Shown here piece after piece: positions 1 through 8,700 of a DNA stretch of 64,000 nt (within the stretch, counting starts at the first letter, position 1; every line of letters starts with the position of its first letter). Under the pieces are notes generated by a model. That model made no database searches, was not told the DNA's origin, and saw only the letters and a program-made list of their open reading frames with translations. Where the stretch lies: contig JAUICK010000004.1 in assembly GCA_030427865.1 (NCBI GenBank), positions 1-64,000 on the forward strand, written 5' to 3'. The DNA comes from Bacteroidia bacterium. Its GTDB lineage: Bacteria; Bacteroidota; Bacteroidia; Flavobacteriales; Flavobacteriaceae. The position numbers were made by a program, and so were the translations under genes.

Positions 1-56
1 AACCCCAAAAACAGAATTCCAATTTTTAAATAATTAGCAATTTTTCTTCTTTTCAT
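1..56 (-). CDS. N-terminus of an edge-truncated protein
   Basis: An ATG at 54-56 on the minus strand opens a frame that runs off the left edge of the window. The 18 visible residues begin MKRRKIANYLK and then turn hydrophobic (IGILFLG), which looks like a positively charged N-region followed by a signal peptide or membrane anchor. No function can be assigned from so little. The start is supported by the 200-base gap upstream, which contains a promoter-like stretch and three palindromic operator-like sites at 117-180, with no other gene to serve. Confidence 0.5.
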   Translation of the reverse strand, partial: MKRRKIANYLKIGILFLG

Positions 57-116
57 GTTTTTTAGTTTAAAGATTAACAATTCGTTAAATTTAAACTTAA
101 AAAGTATACATGTCAA

Positions 117-180
117 TCACTGAAAATAGTGAAATTTTTTGCTCACTGAAAACCGTGAGAAAATTCACCGTTTTCAGTGA
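117..180. promoter_or_regulatory. three operator-like palindromic sites
   Basis: Three 16-base copies of the imperfect palindrome TCACTGAAAAYNGTGA lie at 117-132, 143-158 and 165-180, the last in inverted orientation. Their centres are about 26 and 22 bases apart. They sit just upstream (on the minus strand) of a weak TAnnTTTG-like stretch near 98-106 that would drive the edge gene starting at 56. Copy number, palindromy and placement suggest binding sites for a dimeric transcription factor. The regulator is not identifiable from the window. Confidence 0.5.
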
Positions 181-256
181 AATTTAAATATTAGCTTTTA
201 GATTACAAGAAATGTACCAAAAAGAAGTTATTTATGTTGTTGTTTCTCAACAGAAA

Positions 257-487
257 TTATACTTGTTTTACCTCTATAATCTTAACTGGACATGCTTTTT
301 TTGCTTCATTTGAACAATCAAAAATAGAATCATCAAAAGATTTTAGCGTAAAAAACCCTTTTTTTTCTACAGCATGTAGTAACACAGATTTTCCATCTTT
401 TTTAGACATTTGAAATTGATTGGGTGCTAATTCTACACAGTAATTACAGCCAATACATTTGTTTCTTTGTAATGTAATAACAACCAT
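257..487 (-). CDS. 4Fe-4S single-cluster ferredoxin
   Basis: This 76-residue protein is a small cytoplasmic ferredoxin. It has the cluster motif Cys11-x2-Cys14-x2-Cys17 and a distal Cys66-Pro, which is the ligand set of a single [4Fe-4S] ferredoxin; Cys58 is an additional cysteine. Its start codon overlaps the stop codon of the upstream trhP gene (TAATG), so the two are translationally coupled and co-transcribed. Context suggests, but does not prove, that it delivers electrons to or assembles with the TrhP-type U32 enzyme, itself an iron-sulfur protein. It is the last gene of a trhO-trhP-ferredoxin operon. Confidence 0.85.
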   Translation of the reverse strand: MVVITLQRNKCIGCNYCVELAPNQFQMSKKDGKSVLLHAVEKKGFFTLKSFDDSIFDCSNEAKKACPVKIIEVKQV

Positions 488-1734
488 TAATTCTGAGCAA
501 ATTCTGTTTTTACAATCTTGTATAACTTATCTGAACGTCTGATTTTAAAATCTAATTTCATAGTAACTTCATCGCCTTTTGTAGCTTTTTCTGAAGGTTT
601 ATCATTTACAAACATTTGTTTCAGCTCCATTTCTTTAGCTCCTGTTGTTGGACCAGTAATTAGAATCGTATCTCCAACAGCAACATCATACGCATCAATT
701 TTAAATTGCCCTATTTTGGCTTTGTCAAAATAATGTTCTCCTTTCCCCAAATATACTTTTTTTTGTGTGGCATGAGAACCCGATTCTTTGCTCCATTCTC
801 CTAATTTTTGCCCTAAATAATACCCATTCCAAAAACCACGATGGTACACTTTTTCTAACTCTTGCATCCAAGAAATTACTTTTTGTTTATCATAAGTTCC
901 ATCAGTTAAACTGTCTATTGCTGCTCTGTAACATTTTATTACTTTGGCTACATATTCTGGTGCTCTTCCTCGTCCTTCAATTTTTAAAACTTTGACACCA
1001 GCATCTGCAACTTTATCTAAAAAATCGATAGTGCATAAATCTTTTGGAGACATAATATACTCGTTATCCAACTCCATTTCAAAACCCGTTTCTTGGTCAA
1101 TAACTGTGTATTTTTTTCTGCAATTTTGTTTACATGCACCTCTGTTTGCAGATGAATTTGCCGAATGTAAACTCATGTAACATTTACCTGAAACTGCCAT
1201 ACATAAAGCCCCATGTCCAAAAATTTCGATTTCTACTAATCTTCCAGAAGGTCCTTTTATTTGGTCTTTCTCTATTTGCTCTGTAATCTTTTTTACTTGA
1301 CGCAAACTCAATTCTCTACTCAATACAATTGTATCTGCAAATAGAGCATAAAACTTTACCGTTTCTATATTAGTAATATTGATTTGAGTTGAAATATGTA
1401 CTTCCATTTTCAACTCTCTTGCCATGGCAATTACAGCTTGATCCATTGCAATTACAGCAGTAATATTGGCTTCTTTTGCTTTTTTGATTAAGGTTTTTAC
1501 AATAGATAAATCATGATCGTACACAATAGTATTTAACGTTAAATAGGTTCTAACACCTTTTTCTGAACAACGCTTAGAGATTTCTTTTAAATCATCTAAC
1601 GTAAAATTAATAGATGCTCTTGCACGCATATTAAGTTGCTCTACTCCAAAATACACAGAGTCGCAACCATTGTCTAAAGCTGCTTGCAAACTTTCAAAGT
1701 TTCCTGCTGGCGCCATTAATTCTATTTTTTGCAT
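487..1734 (-). CDS. trhP: U32-family tRNA hydroxylation protein TrhP (YegQ-like)
   Basis: This 415-residue protein belongs to peptidase family U32, whose members act as oxygen-independent RNA hydroxylases rather than peptidases. It opens with ELMAPAGNFESLQAALDNGC and carries the U32 signature around FGHGALCMAVSGKCYMS, followed by the cysteines of RGACKQNCRKKY that bind the iron-sulfur cluster. In E. coli, TrhP makes 5-hydroxyuridine at tRNA position 34 in a prephenate-dependent, O2-independent reaction. Here it is four bases downstream of trhO, the O2-dependent enzyme for the same modification, and overlaps a ferredoxin gene. A different U32 substrate, such as the rRNA target of RlhA, is possible, but the trhO linkage favours TrhP. 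Confidence 0.82.
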   Translation of the reverse strand: MQKIELMAPAGNFESLQAALDNGCDSVYFGVEQLNMRARASINFTLDDLKEISKRCSEKGVRTYLTLNTIVYDHDLSIVKTLIKKAKEANITAVIAMDQAVIAMARELKMEVHISTQINITNIETVKFYALFADTIVLSRELSLRQVKKITEQIEKDQIKGPSGRLVEIEIFGHGALCMAVSGKCYMSLHSANSSANRGACKQNCRKKYTVIDQETGFEMELDNEYIMSPKDLCTIDFLDKVADAGVKVLKIEGRGRAPEYVAKVIKCYRAAIDSLTDGTYDKQKVISWMQELEKVYHRGFWNGYYLGQKLGEWSKESGSHATQKKVYLGKGEHYFDKAKIGQFKIDAYDVAVGDTILITGPTTGAKEMELKQMFVNDKPSEKATKGDEVTMKLDFKIRRSDKLYKIVKTEFAQN

Positions 1735-1738
1735 CTTC

Positions 1739-2770
1739 TTAGTTTTTGAATTTCAATTTTTCTGAACGTCCTTTTTTAAAGATTTTATTGCTATTACCTT
1801 TTCCTTTTCTAAGTTCTTTTTGCTCTTCATAAGACAAATGAATAATTTCTTGACAATCTGTAGAACAGGTATTTTCCATTTTTTCTGAACATTCATCACA
1901 TTGAATAAACAACAAATGACACGCTTCATTGGCACAATTGGTATGGGTATCACAAGGTTTTCCACATTGATGACAATTGGCAATAACATCATCAGAAATT
2001 TTTTCTGATCTTCTGTGATCAAAAACAAAATTCTTTCCTAAAAATTTATTTTCTAAACCTTCTTGTTTTACCTGACGTGTGTATTCGATAATTCCGCCTT
2101 CTAACTGAAATACATTTTTAAATCCTTTATGTTTGTAATAAGCAGATGCTTTTTCACAACGAATTCCGCCAGTACAATACATTAATAGATTTTTATCTTC
2201 TTTATGGTCTTTTAGATCTTGTTCAATAATATCTAAAGAATCACGAAATGTATCTACATCTGGTGTAATTGCGCCTTCAAAATGCCCTATTTCACTTTCA
2301 TAATGATTTCGCATATCTACACAAACTGTATCTAGATTTGCTAACATTTCATTAAAAGCAGCCGCATTTAAATGCACTCCTTTGTTGGTAACATCAAACG
2401 TATCATCATTTAACCCATCTGCCACAATTTTGTTTCTAACCTTTACTTTTAATTTTAAAAACGACTTGTTATTTTGTTCTATGGCAACATTTAAGCGAAT
2501 ATCTTTTAAAAAAGAAATACTATCTAATTGCTCTTTTAACGCATACATGTTTTCTGAAGGCACAGACAATTGAGCATTTATACCTTCATAAGACACATAA
2601 ATTCTTCCAAGAACTTCTAAGGCGTTCCATTCTAAAAATAATTTATCTCTTAAAATTTGTGGGTTTTTTATCTGATGATATTGATAAAAGGAAATTGTGA
2701 TGCGATCTTTACCAGCCTCATCTATTAATGCAGCGCGTTCTTTGGCGCTTAACTTATTGTACAGTTGCAT
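1739..2770 (-). CDS. trhO: oxygen-dependent tRNA uridine(34) hydroxylase TrhO
   Basis: This 343-residue protein is a rhodanese-domain TrhO (formerly YceA). An N-terminal acylphosphatase-like domain (YVSYEGINAQLS) is followed by a rhodanese domain with the active-site loop YCTGGIRCEKAS, catalytic Cys199. The C-terminus has a cysteine-rich, probably metal-binding tail (CHQCGKPC, CDEC). TrhO hydroxylates U34 of tRNAs to ho5U using O2, the precursor of cmo5U or mo5U. It is the first gene of an operon with trhP and a ferredoxin, so the cell has both the aerobic and the anaerobic routes to the same base. It is transcribed divergently from pflB. Confidence 0.9.
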   Translation of the reverse strand: MQLYNKLSAKERAALIDEAGKDRITISFYQYHQIKNPQILRDKLFLEWNALEVLGRIYVSYEGINAQLSVPSENMYALKEQLDSISFLKDIRLNVAIEQNNKSFLKLKVKVRNKIVADGLNDDTFDVTNKGVHLNAAAFNEMLANLDTVCVDMRNHYESEIGHFEGAITPDVDTFRDSLDIIEQDLKDHKEDKNLLMYCTGGIRCEKASAYYKHKGFKNVFQLEGGIIEYTRQVKQEGLENKFLGKNFVFDHRRSEKISDDVIANCHQCGKPCDTHTNCANEACHLLFIQCDECSEKMENTCSTDCQEIIHLSYEEQKELRKGKGNSNKIFKKGRSEKLKFKN

Positions 2771-2802
2771 GCTATACGAATTAGGTTAAACTTATTTTTT
2801 TG

Positions 2803-2810
2803 CAAATGTA
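2803..2810 (-). promoter_or_regulatory. TAnnTTTG promoter element of trhO
   Basis: Read on the minus strand this is TACATTTG, an exact match to the Bacteroidetes -7 element TAnnTTTG, placed 32 bases before the trhO start. There is no perfect TTTG -33 partner, only a TTGG about 16 bases upstream. Confidence 0.45.
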
Positions 2811-2947
2811 GTTAAATCTTTGAAACCAACTTTTAACTTCAAAAGAAAGTTTTAACTCTTTAAAAATCAGCCTAAAAGTTACTACAACGATTTCTTAAAT
2901 AATCTAAAAACCTAACTTTTATCATGTTTTAAAAATCGTCTTGAGAG

Positions 2948-2955
2948 TAAATTTG
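2948..2955 (+). promoter_or_regulatory. TAnnTTTG promoter element of pflB
   Basis: TAAATTTG matches the Bacteroidetes -7 consensus and lies 42 bases before the pflB start, giving a leader of roughly 35 bases. No clear -33 TTTG is present, so an activator may be needed; no convincing FNR box was seen next to it. Confidence 0.45.
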
Positions 2956-2997
2956 TATTATCAATATAAGATACATAAAATATTAAATACATAAATC

Positions 2998-5253
2998 ATG
3001 GAATTAGAGGAAATTACCTTAGAAAAACCACAAAAAAAGAACTTTAACGAGGGTGTTTGGAATACATCTATTAATGTTAGAGATTTCGTTTTCAAAAACA
3101 TTACTCCATATTATGGAGATGATACTTTTTTAGTAGGACCTACTCAAAAAACACAAAAACTTTGGGAGGTTTGTAAAGAAGGTATGCAACAAGAAAGACA
3201 AAACAATGGTGTACACTCTGTAGATACTGAAACCATTTCTGGTGTTGCAAACTTTGGTGCAGGTTACATAGACAAAGAAAATGAAGTAATTGTTGGTTTA
3301 CAAACCGATGGTTTGCTAAAAAGAGCTATGAAACCTTTTGGAGGCTACAAAGTAGTTCAAAAAGCGTTAGAAGAGCATGGTTTAAAACCAAGTGAAGATA
3401 TTAATGAGTTGTTTACAAAATATGTAAAAACGCATAATGATGGTGTTTTTGATGCCTACAATGCAGAAATAAGAAAGTTCCGTTCTTTAGGGTTTTTAAC
3501 TGGTTTACCAGACAATTATGCTCGTGGAAGAATTATTGGAGATTACAGACGTGTGGCTTTATATGGAATTGATAAATTAATCGAAACTAAAAAAGAAGAC
3601 CTTAACAATATAGAAGGTCCAATGACAGATGCTGTTATTCGTTTAAGAGAAGAAGTTTCTGAGCAAATTAGAGCCTTAAAAGATATGATTACAATGGGTA
3701 ATCATTATGGATTAGAATTAAATCGTCCAGCAGAAAATGCACAAGAAGCTGTACAATGGACATATATGGCATATTTAGCTGCTGTAAAAGAGCAAGATGG
3801 AGCTGCAATGTCTTTAGGAAATGTGTCTACATTCTTAGATATTTATATAGAAAAAGACCTTAAAGCTGGTTTAATTACAGAAGATGAAGCTCAAGAATAT
3901 ATTGATCAGTTTGTGATGAAATTAAGAATGGTGCGTCACTTACGTATGGCTGCTTATGATGAAATTTTTGCTGGAGACCCAACTTGGGTAACAGAAGCAA
4001 TTGGTGGAATGTTAAATGATGGTAGAACAAAAGTTACCAAAACTGCGTATCGTTTTTTAAATACTTTATACAACTTAGGGCCATCACCAGAACCAAATAT
4101 TACTGTGCTTTGGTCTCCAACTTTACCGCAAAATTTTAAAAATTTCTGTGCAAAAGTTTCTATTGATACGTCTTCAATTCAGTTTGAAAATGATGATTTA
4201 ATGCGTGAATTAAGAGGTTCTGATGATTATGGAATTGCATGCTGTGTTTCTTACCAAGAAATAGGAAAACAAATTCAGTTTTTCGGAGCAAGAACCAACT
4301 TAGCCAAAACATTATTATTAGCGGTTAATGGTGGTAAATGTGAAATTACAGGAACACAAATGGTAGATGGTATAGAACCTTGTACTTGTGAAGTTTTAGA
4401 CTTTGACAATGTGATGAAAAACTTCAAAATTGCAATGACTAAAGTAGCAAAAGTGTACAATGATGCTATGAATATCATCCACTATATGCATGATAAATAC
4501 TACTACGAAAAAGCGCAAATGGCTTTAATAGATACTAACCCAGAAATTAATATTGCTTATGGTATTGCAGGTTTATCTATTGTTGCAGACTCTTTAGCAG
4601 CTATTAAATATGCAAAAGTAAAACCAATTAGAAACGAACAAGGTTTAACTGTAGATTTTAAAATTGAAGGTGAATTCCCTAAATATGGAAATGACGATGA
4701 CAGAGTAGATATTTTTGCGCACAATGCTGTTGAAGACTTTAACAACGAATTGAAAAAGTTAAAAGTATACAAAGATGCAGAACCAACCATGTCTGTATTA
4801 ACCATTACTTCTAACGTTGTATATGGTAAGAAAACAGGTGCTACTCCAGATGGAAGAGCTTTAGGTGTTCCTTTTGCTCCTGGTGCAAACCCAATGCATG
4901 GGCGTGACACAAATGGTGCAATTGCTTCTCTAAACTCTGTAGCTAAAATAGATTATAAAGATTCTCAAGACGGAATCTCTAATACATTCTCTATTGTCCC
5001 AAAATCTTTAGGTTCAACCAAAGAAGAAAGAATAGACAATTTAGTAGCTTCTTTAAATGGTTATTTTGAGCATGGAGCACAACACTTAAATGTAAATGTA
5101 TTAGACAAAGAAACTTTATTAGATGCCATGGAGCATCCAGAAAATCACCCCCAATTAACAATTAGAGTTTCTGGATATGCAGTTAATTTTATTAGATTAA
5201 CAAAAGAACAACAAATGGAAGTTATTTCGCGTTCATTCCACGAATCTATGTAG
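2998..5253 (+). CDS. pflB: formate C-acetyltransferase (pyruvate formate-lyase)
   Basis: This 751-residue glycyl-radical enzyme cleaves pyruvate with CoA to acetyl-CoA and formate in the anaerobic cytoplasm. The adjacent active-site cysteines are Cys415-Cys416 (GIACCVS), and the glycyl-radical loop RVSGYAVNF near the C-terminus places the radical at Gly726; E. coli PflB is 760 residues with Cys418/419 and Gly734. The gene is followed by its activating enzyme pflA and an OFA-family transporter, forming a fermentation cassette. The radical loop has Asn where RVSGYAVRF is common, a mild variation. It is probably far more strongly expressed than pflA because of the hairpin between them. Confidence 0.97.
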   Translation: MELEEITLEKPQKKNFNEGVWNTSINVRDFVFKNITPYYGDDTFLVGPTQKTQKLWEVCKEGMQQERQNNGVHSVDTETISGVANFGAGYIDKENEVIVGLQTDGLLKRAMKPFGGYKVVQKALEEHGLKPSEDINELFTKYVKTHNDGVFDAYNAEIRKFRSLGFLTGLPDNYARGRIIGDYRRVALYGIDKLIETKKEDLNNIEGPMTDAVIRLREEVSEQIRALKDMITMGNHYGLELNRPAENAQEAVQWTYMAYLAAVKEQDGAAMSLGNVSTFLDIYIEKDLKAGLITEDEAQEYIDQFVMKLRMVRHLRMAAYDEIFAGDPTWVTEAIGGMLNDGRTKVTKTAYRFLNTLYNLGPSPEPNITVLWSPTLPQNFKNFCAKVSIDTSSIQFENDDLMRELRGSDDYGIACCVSYQEIGKQIQFFGARTNLAKTLLLAVNGGKCEITGTQMVDGIEPCTCEVLDFDNVMKNFKIAMTKVAKVYNDAMNIIHYMHDKYYYEKAQMALIDTNPEINIAYGIAGLSIVADSLAAIKYAKVKPIRNEQGLTVDFKIEGEFPKYGNDDDRVDIFAHNAVEDFNNELKKLKVYKDAEPTMSVLTITSNVVYGKKTGATPDGRALGVPFAPGANPMHGRDTNGAIASLNSVAKIDYKDSQDGISNTFSIVPKSLGSTKEERIDNLVASLNGYFEHGAQHLNVNVLDKETLLDAMEHPENHPQLTIRVSGYAVNFIRLTKEQQMEVISRSFHESM

Positions 5254-5271
5254 TCTTTTTATGTATTTTTC

Positions 5272-5354
5272 AAGGGATTCAAAAAATAGAATTAACTCTT
5301 TATAGAGTTTGCTTTTCAAAAGAAGAAGCTCAATAAATATTTTTTGAATCCCTT
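5272..5354 (+). other. long inverted repeat in the pflB-pflA intergenic region
   Basis: A perfect 17-base inverted repeat pairs 5272-5288 with 5338-5354 (left arm begins AAGGGATTC). The enclosed 49 bases contain a second hairpin, AACTCT/AGAGTT at 5294-5299 and 5304-5309. A pyrimidine-rich tail (TTCTTTTC) follows the outer stem. In the transcript this would form a branched structure between the pflB stop and the pflA start, acting as a leaky terminator or an mRNA-stabilising element for the abundant pflB message. Confidence 0.65.
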
Positions 5355-5405
5355 TCTTTTCAATTTAAATTTTACACTATCAAAATAAAAGAGAACATAT
5401 TAAAT

Positions 5406-6128
5406 GTGCATTCTATCGAGTCTTTTGGCACACATGATGGCCCAGGAATTAGACTCGTCATTTTTTTGCAAGGTTGTAAATTAAAATGCCAATATTGCCA
5501 CAATCCAGATACTATAGATACTCATGGAGGAGAGGAATATCACATTGAAGATTTGGTAAAAAAAGCAGTGAATATGAAATCTTACTTTGGCGATAAAGGT
5601 GGAGTTACTGTTTCTGGAGGTGAACCATTATTACAGGCGCACAATCTTATCCCCTTTTTTAAAAGGCTAAAAGAAGAAGGGATTCACACCAATATAGACA
5701 CAAATGGTCGTTTGTTAAATCATCCAACAATGGAATTGTTAGACAAATACGCTGATTTGGTGATGTTAGATATTAAACACATGACTGAAGAAGGTTTTCA
5801 GAAAATTACGGGAGTGCAAAACAAAGAAACCACATTCAACTTTGCAAAATATAGAGAAGCATCAGGTAAAAAAATGTGGTTGCGTTATGTGTTAATTCCT
5901 AAAATTACAAACACTCCTGAATTACTACATCAATTAGGAAATTATTTTAAAGATTACAAAACTATAGAACAAATAGAGTTGCAACCTTACCATAAATTAG
6001 GGATCCATAAATGGGATGCTTTGGGTTGGGAATATGAGTTAAAAGATGTTAGAGAAAACACCCAAAAGGAATTGGATGAAGCAGCTAACATATTGAGTAA
6101 CTATTTTCAGAAAGTAAAAATTAACTAA
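5406..6128 (+). CDS. pflA: pyruvate formate-lyase activating enzyme
   Basis: This roughly 240-residue radical SAM enzyme installs the glycyl radical on PflB. The Cx3Cx2C cluster motif is Cys24-KLK-Cys28-QY-Cys31, preceded by the conserved HSIESFGTHDGPGIR segment and followed by a GGE-type SAM motif (SGGEPLLQ). The start taken here is GTG at 5406, because the conserved block begins immediately afterwards and the in-frame extension upstream has no ATG, GTG or TTG. Neighbouring families often begin a residue or two earlier, so a non-canonical start remains possible. It lies 152 bases after pflB, behind a strong hairpin, and 11 bases before the transporter. Confidence 0.93.
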   Translation: MHSIESFGTHDGPGIRLVIFLQGCKLKCQYCHNPDTIDTHGGEEYHIEDLVKKAVNMKSYFGDKGGVTVSGGEPLLQAHNLIPFFKRLKEEGIHTNIDTNGRLLNHPTMELLDKYADLVMLDIKHMTEEGFQKITGVQNKETTFNFAKYREASGKKMWLRYVLIPKITNTPELLHQLGNYFKDYKTIEQIELQPYHKLGIHKWDALGWEYELKDVRENTQKELDEAANILSNYFQKVKIN

Positions 6129-6139
6129 AGAATTTTATT

Positions 6140-7399
6140 ATGAATTCAAAAAAAATAAAAAACAGATGGCTTATTGCAGCATCAGCAGTAGGAATTCATA
6201 TTTCTATTGGGTCTGTATATGCCTATTCTGTAATGACAAACCCAGTAAAAGATGTTTTTGAAGTAGAAGGGAGTGTCATTAAATGGGCATTTAAAATCGC
6301 TATTTTATTATTAGGTTTATCTGCAGCATTTTTAGGAAGATGGGTAGAAAAAGTTGGACCAAAAATAAGTGGAACCACAGCAGGTATTTTCTACGGAGTA
6401 GGAATTTTAGGCTCTGGATTGGCAGTCCAAATCGAATCTTTATGGCTATTCTACTTATGTTATGGTGTTATTGGCGGAATTGGTTTAGGTTTAGGGTATA
6501 TAACCCCTGTAAGTACCTTAGTAAAATGGTTTCCAGACAGACGTGGTTTAGCCACAGGAATGGCAATTATGGGCTTTGGTTTTGCTGCTTTAATTTTTGG
6601 GCCAGTAATGGCAAAATTATTTGAAACAGTTGGTGTTTCTAATGCGTTTTATGTATTAGGAGTTATTTATATGGTATTGATTTTATCATCTGCAAGATAT
6701 ATAGAAAGACCTCCTGCAGATTATGTTCCTGAAGGATTTAGCGCAGAAGAAGGAAAAACTATTAAAGAAGATATTTCTAATGTTACCGCAAATGAATCTT
6801 TAAAATCACCTCGTTTTTACTACATCTGGATTATGATGTTTATAAACATTGCTTGTGGAATTGCAATTATATCTGCAGCAAGTCCAATGATGCAAGAAAA
6901 GTTAGATTACACACCTATGCAAGCAGCAGCAATTGTTGGTTTTATTGGAGTTTTTAATGGTTTAGGTAGAATCACTTGGTCTACATTGTCTGATTATTTA
7001 GGACGTGCAAATACCTTTATCATCTTTTTTGCTTTTCAAATTTTAGCCTTTTATTTCTTACCAAAAATCGGAATTGAAAGTGTATTCTTAATTGTATTAT
7101 TTACTGTAATTACCATGTATGGTGGGGGTTTTGCAACTTTGCCAGCGTTCTTAGGCGATTTATTTGGTACCAAACAATTGGGTGCAATTCACGGAATGGT
7201 ATTAGCAGCTTGGGGCTTAGCAGGTGTTATTGGCCCAACTATTTACGATATGGTTAAAGAACAAACAGGTTCTTTAGATACAACTCTTATGATTTTTGCA
7301 GGATTATTTGTAGTCGCTTTAATTGTATCTATCTTAATGAAGATATCCATCACAAAATCAGAAAAGTTAAAAAAACACAAATTAAGTATGGTCGCTTAA
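6140..7399 (+). CDS. OFA-family major facilitator transporter
   Basis: This 419-residue protein has twelve predicted hydrophobic segments and the MFS loop signature WFPDRRGLATGMAIMGFG after the fourth segment, placing it with oxalate/formate antiporter (OFA) family proteins. Members move small organic acids such as oxalate, formate, lactate or pyruvate across the inner membrane. Being 11 bases downstream of pflA, the likely job is export of formate or another fermentation acid, or uptake of pyruvate. The substrate is inferred from position only. A strong terminator follows at 7431-7467. Confidence 0.8.
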   Translation: MNSKKIKNRWLIAASAVGIHISIGSVYAYSVMTNPVKDVFEVEGSVIKWAFKIAILLLGLSAAFLGRWVEKVGPKISGTTAGIFYGVGILGSGLAVQIESLWLFYLCYGVIGGIGLGLGYITPVSTLVKWFPDRRGLATGMAIMGFGFAALIFGPVMAKLFETVGVSNAFYVLGVIYMVLILSSARYIERPPADYVPEGFSAEEGKTIKEDISNVTANESLKSPRFYYIWIMMFINIACGIAIISAASPMMQEKLDYTPMQAAAIVGFIGVFNGLGRITWSTLSDYLGRANTFIIFFAFQILAFYFLPKIGIESVFLIVLFTVITMYGGGFATLPAFLGDLFGTKQLGAIHGMVLAAWGLAGVIGPTIYDMVKEQTGSLDTTLMIFAGLFVVALIVSILMKISITKSEKLKKHKLSMVA

Positions 7400-7430
7400 T
7401 TTTTTCAATCTTTTAATAATTAATAATAAT

Positions 7431-7467
7431 AAACCTTTCAGTTTTCTCACTGGAAGGTTTTCTTTTT
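7431..7467 (+). terminator. intrinsic terminator of the pfl cassette
   Basis: A 12-pair stem with one G-U pair (AAACCTTTCAGT with ACTGGAAGGTTT) around a six-base loop is followed by TCTTTTT. It closes the pflB-pflA-transporter unit before asd. Confidence 0.85.
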
Positions 7468-7601
7468 AAAATGAAAATTACATCAACTTGTTAAAATTTA
7501 AACAATACAAATTATATTGGTAAATTATTTTAAAAATGATGATTAAAATTTATTTTGTTAGCATCTTTGCATCATAAATAAAAGTATAAATTTTTAAACC
7601 A

Positions 7602-8591
7602 ATGAAAATAGCTGTAGTTGGCGCAACTGGAATGGTTGGCACAGTAATGTTAAAAGTCTTAGAAGAGCGTAATTTACCAATCACAGAATTAATTCCTGTG
7701 GCTTCAGCAAGATCTGCTGGTAAAAAATTAACTTATAAAGGAAATGACTATACCGTAGTTACTTTAGAAGAAGCAGTAAATATGAAACCAGATGTTGCTT
7801 TGTTTTCAGCTGGGGGAGACACTTCTTTAGAATGGGCTCCAAAATTTGCAGAAGTGGGTACTACTGTAATCGATAATTCTTCTGCTTGGAGAATGGATCC
7901 CACTAAAAAATTAGTAGTTCCAGAAATTAATGGTGATGTATTAACTGCAGATGATAAAATTATTGCAAATCCAAACTGTTCTACAATTCAGTTAGTAATG
8001 GCTTTAGCGCCTTTGCATGATAAGTATAAAATGAAACGTGTAGTAATTTCTACCTATCAATCTGTTTCAGGTACAGGTGTAAAAGCGGTTCAACAATTAG
8101 ATAATGAAGAAGCTGGTATTGTAGGCGAAATGGCATATCCTCATAAAATTGGTAGAAATGCCTTACCTCATTGCGATATTTTCTTAGAAAATGGATACAC
8201 CAAAGAGGAAATGAAATTGGTTAAGGAACCTAAGAAAATTTTACGTGACGATTCTTTTGCTGTAACTGCAACTGCTGTTCGTATTCCAACAGCTGGTGGG
8301 CATTCTGAAGCTGTAAATGTTCAGTTTGAACATGATTTTGATGTGGCAGAAGTTCGTCAAATTTTAAGTGAAACTCCAGGTGTTATTGTTGAAGATGATT
8401 TGGCAAACAATGTTTATCCAATGCCAGTGAATGCTCACGATAAAGATGAAGTTTTTGTAGGACGAATTAGACGTGATGAATCTCAAGAAAATACCTTAAA
8501 TTTGTGGATTGTTGCAGATAACTTGCGTAAAGGAGCTGCAACAAACACAGTTCAAATTGCAGAGTATTTAATTGATAAGAATTTAGTATAA
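7602..8591 (+). CDS. asd: aspartate-semialdehyde dehydrogenase
   Basis: This 329-residue enzyme reduces aspartyl phosphate to aspartate semialdehyde with NADPH, feeding lysine, diaminopimelate, threonine and methionine synthesis. The N-terminus has the nucleotide-binding motif GATGMVG, the catalytic cysteine is Cys126 in NPNCSTIQL, and the acid-base histidine is His234 in GGHSEAVNV. Length and motifs are normal for the bacterial family. It appears to be a single-gene unit between the pfl terminator and a repeat element at 8598-8671. Confidence 0.96.
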   Translation: MKIAVVGATGMVGTVMLKVLEERNLPITELIPVASARSAGKKLTYKGNDYTVVTLEEAVNMKPDVALFSAGGDTSLEWAPKFAEVGTTVIDNSSAWRMDPTKKLVVPEINGDVLTADDKIIANPNCSTIQLVMALAPLHDKYKMKRVVISTYQSVSGTGVKAVQQLDNEEAGIVGEMAYPHKIGRNALPHCDIFLENGYTKEEMKLVKEPKKILRDDSFAVTATAVRIPTAGGHSEAVNVQFEHDFDVAEVRQILSETPGVIVEDDLANNVYPMPVNAHDKDEVFVGRIRRDESQENTLNLWIVADNLRKGAATNTVQIAEYLIDKNLV

Positions 8592-8597
8592 TTTTTT

Positions 8598-8671
8598 AAG
8601 ATATCTCCACAAGGTCGAGATGACAATCAAAATGTCATTTCGAGAGAAACGAAGTGAAATCGAGAAATCTT
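8598..8671. repeat. dispersed intergenic repeat, TGTCATTTCGA family
   Basis: The element begins AAGATATCTC and ends GAGAAATCTT, with opposed GAGATGACA and TGTCATTTCGAG segments inside, so its two halves are imperfect inverted repeats. The same blocks recur at 19003-19091 and partly at 19109-19147. It carries no ORF and is best read as a REP-like or miniature element. Confidence 0.7.
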
Positions 8672-8700
8672 AAAGGTTTAACTTTTTAGAAAAAATATAA

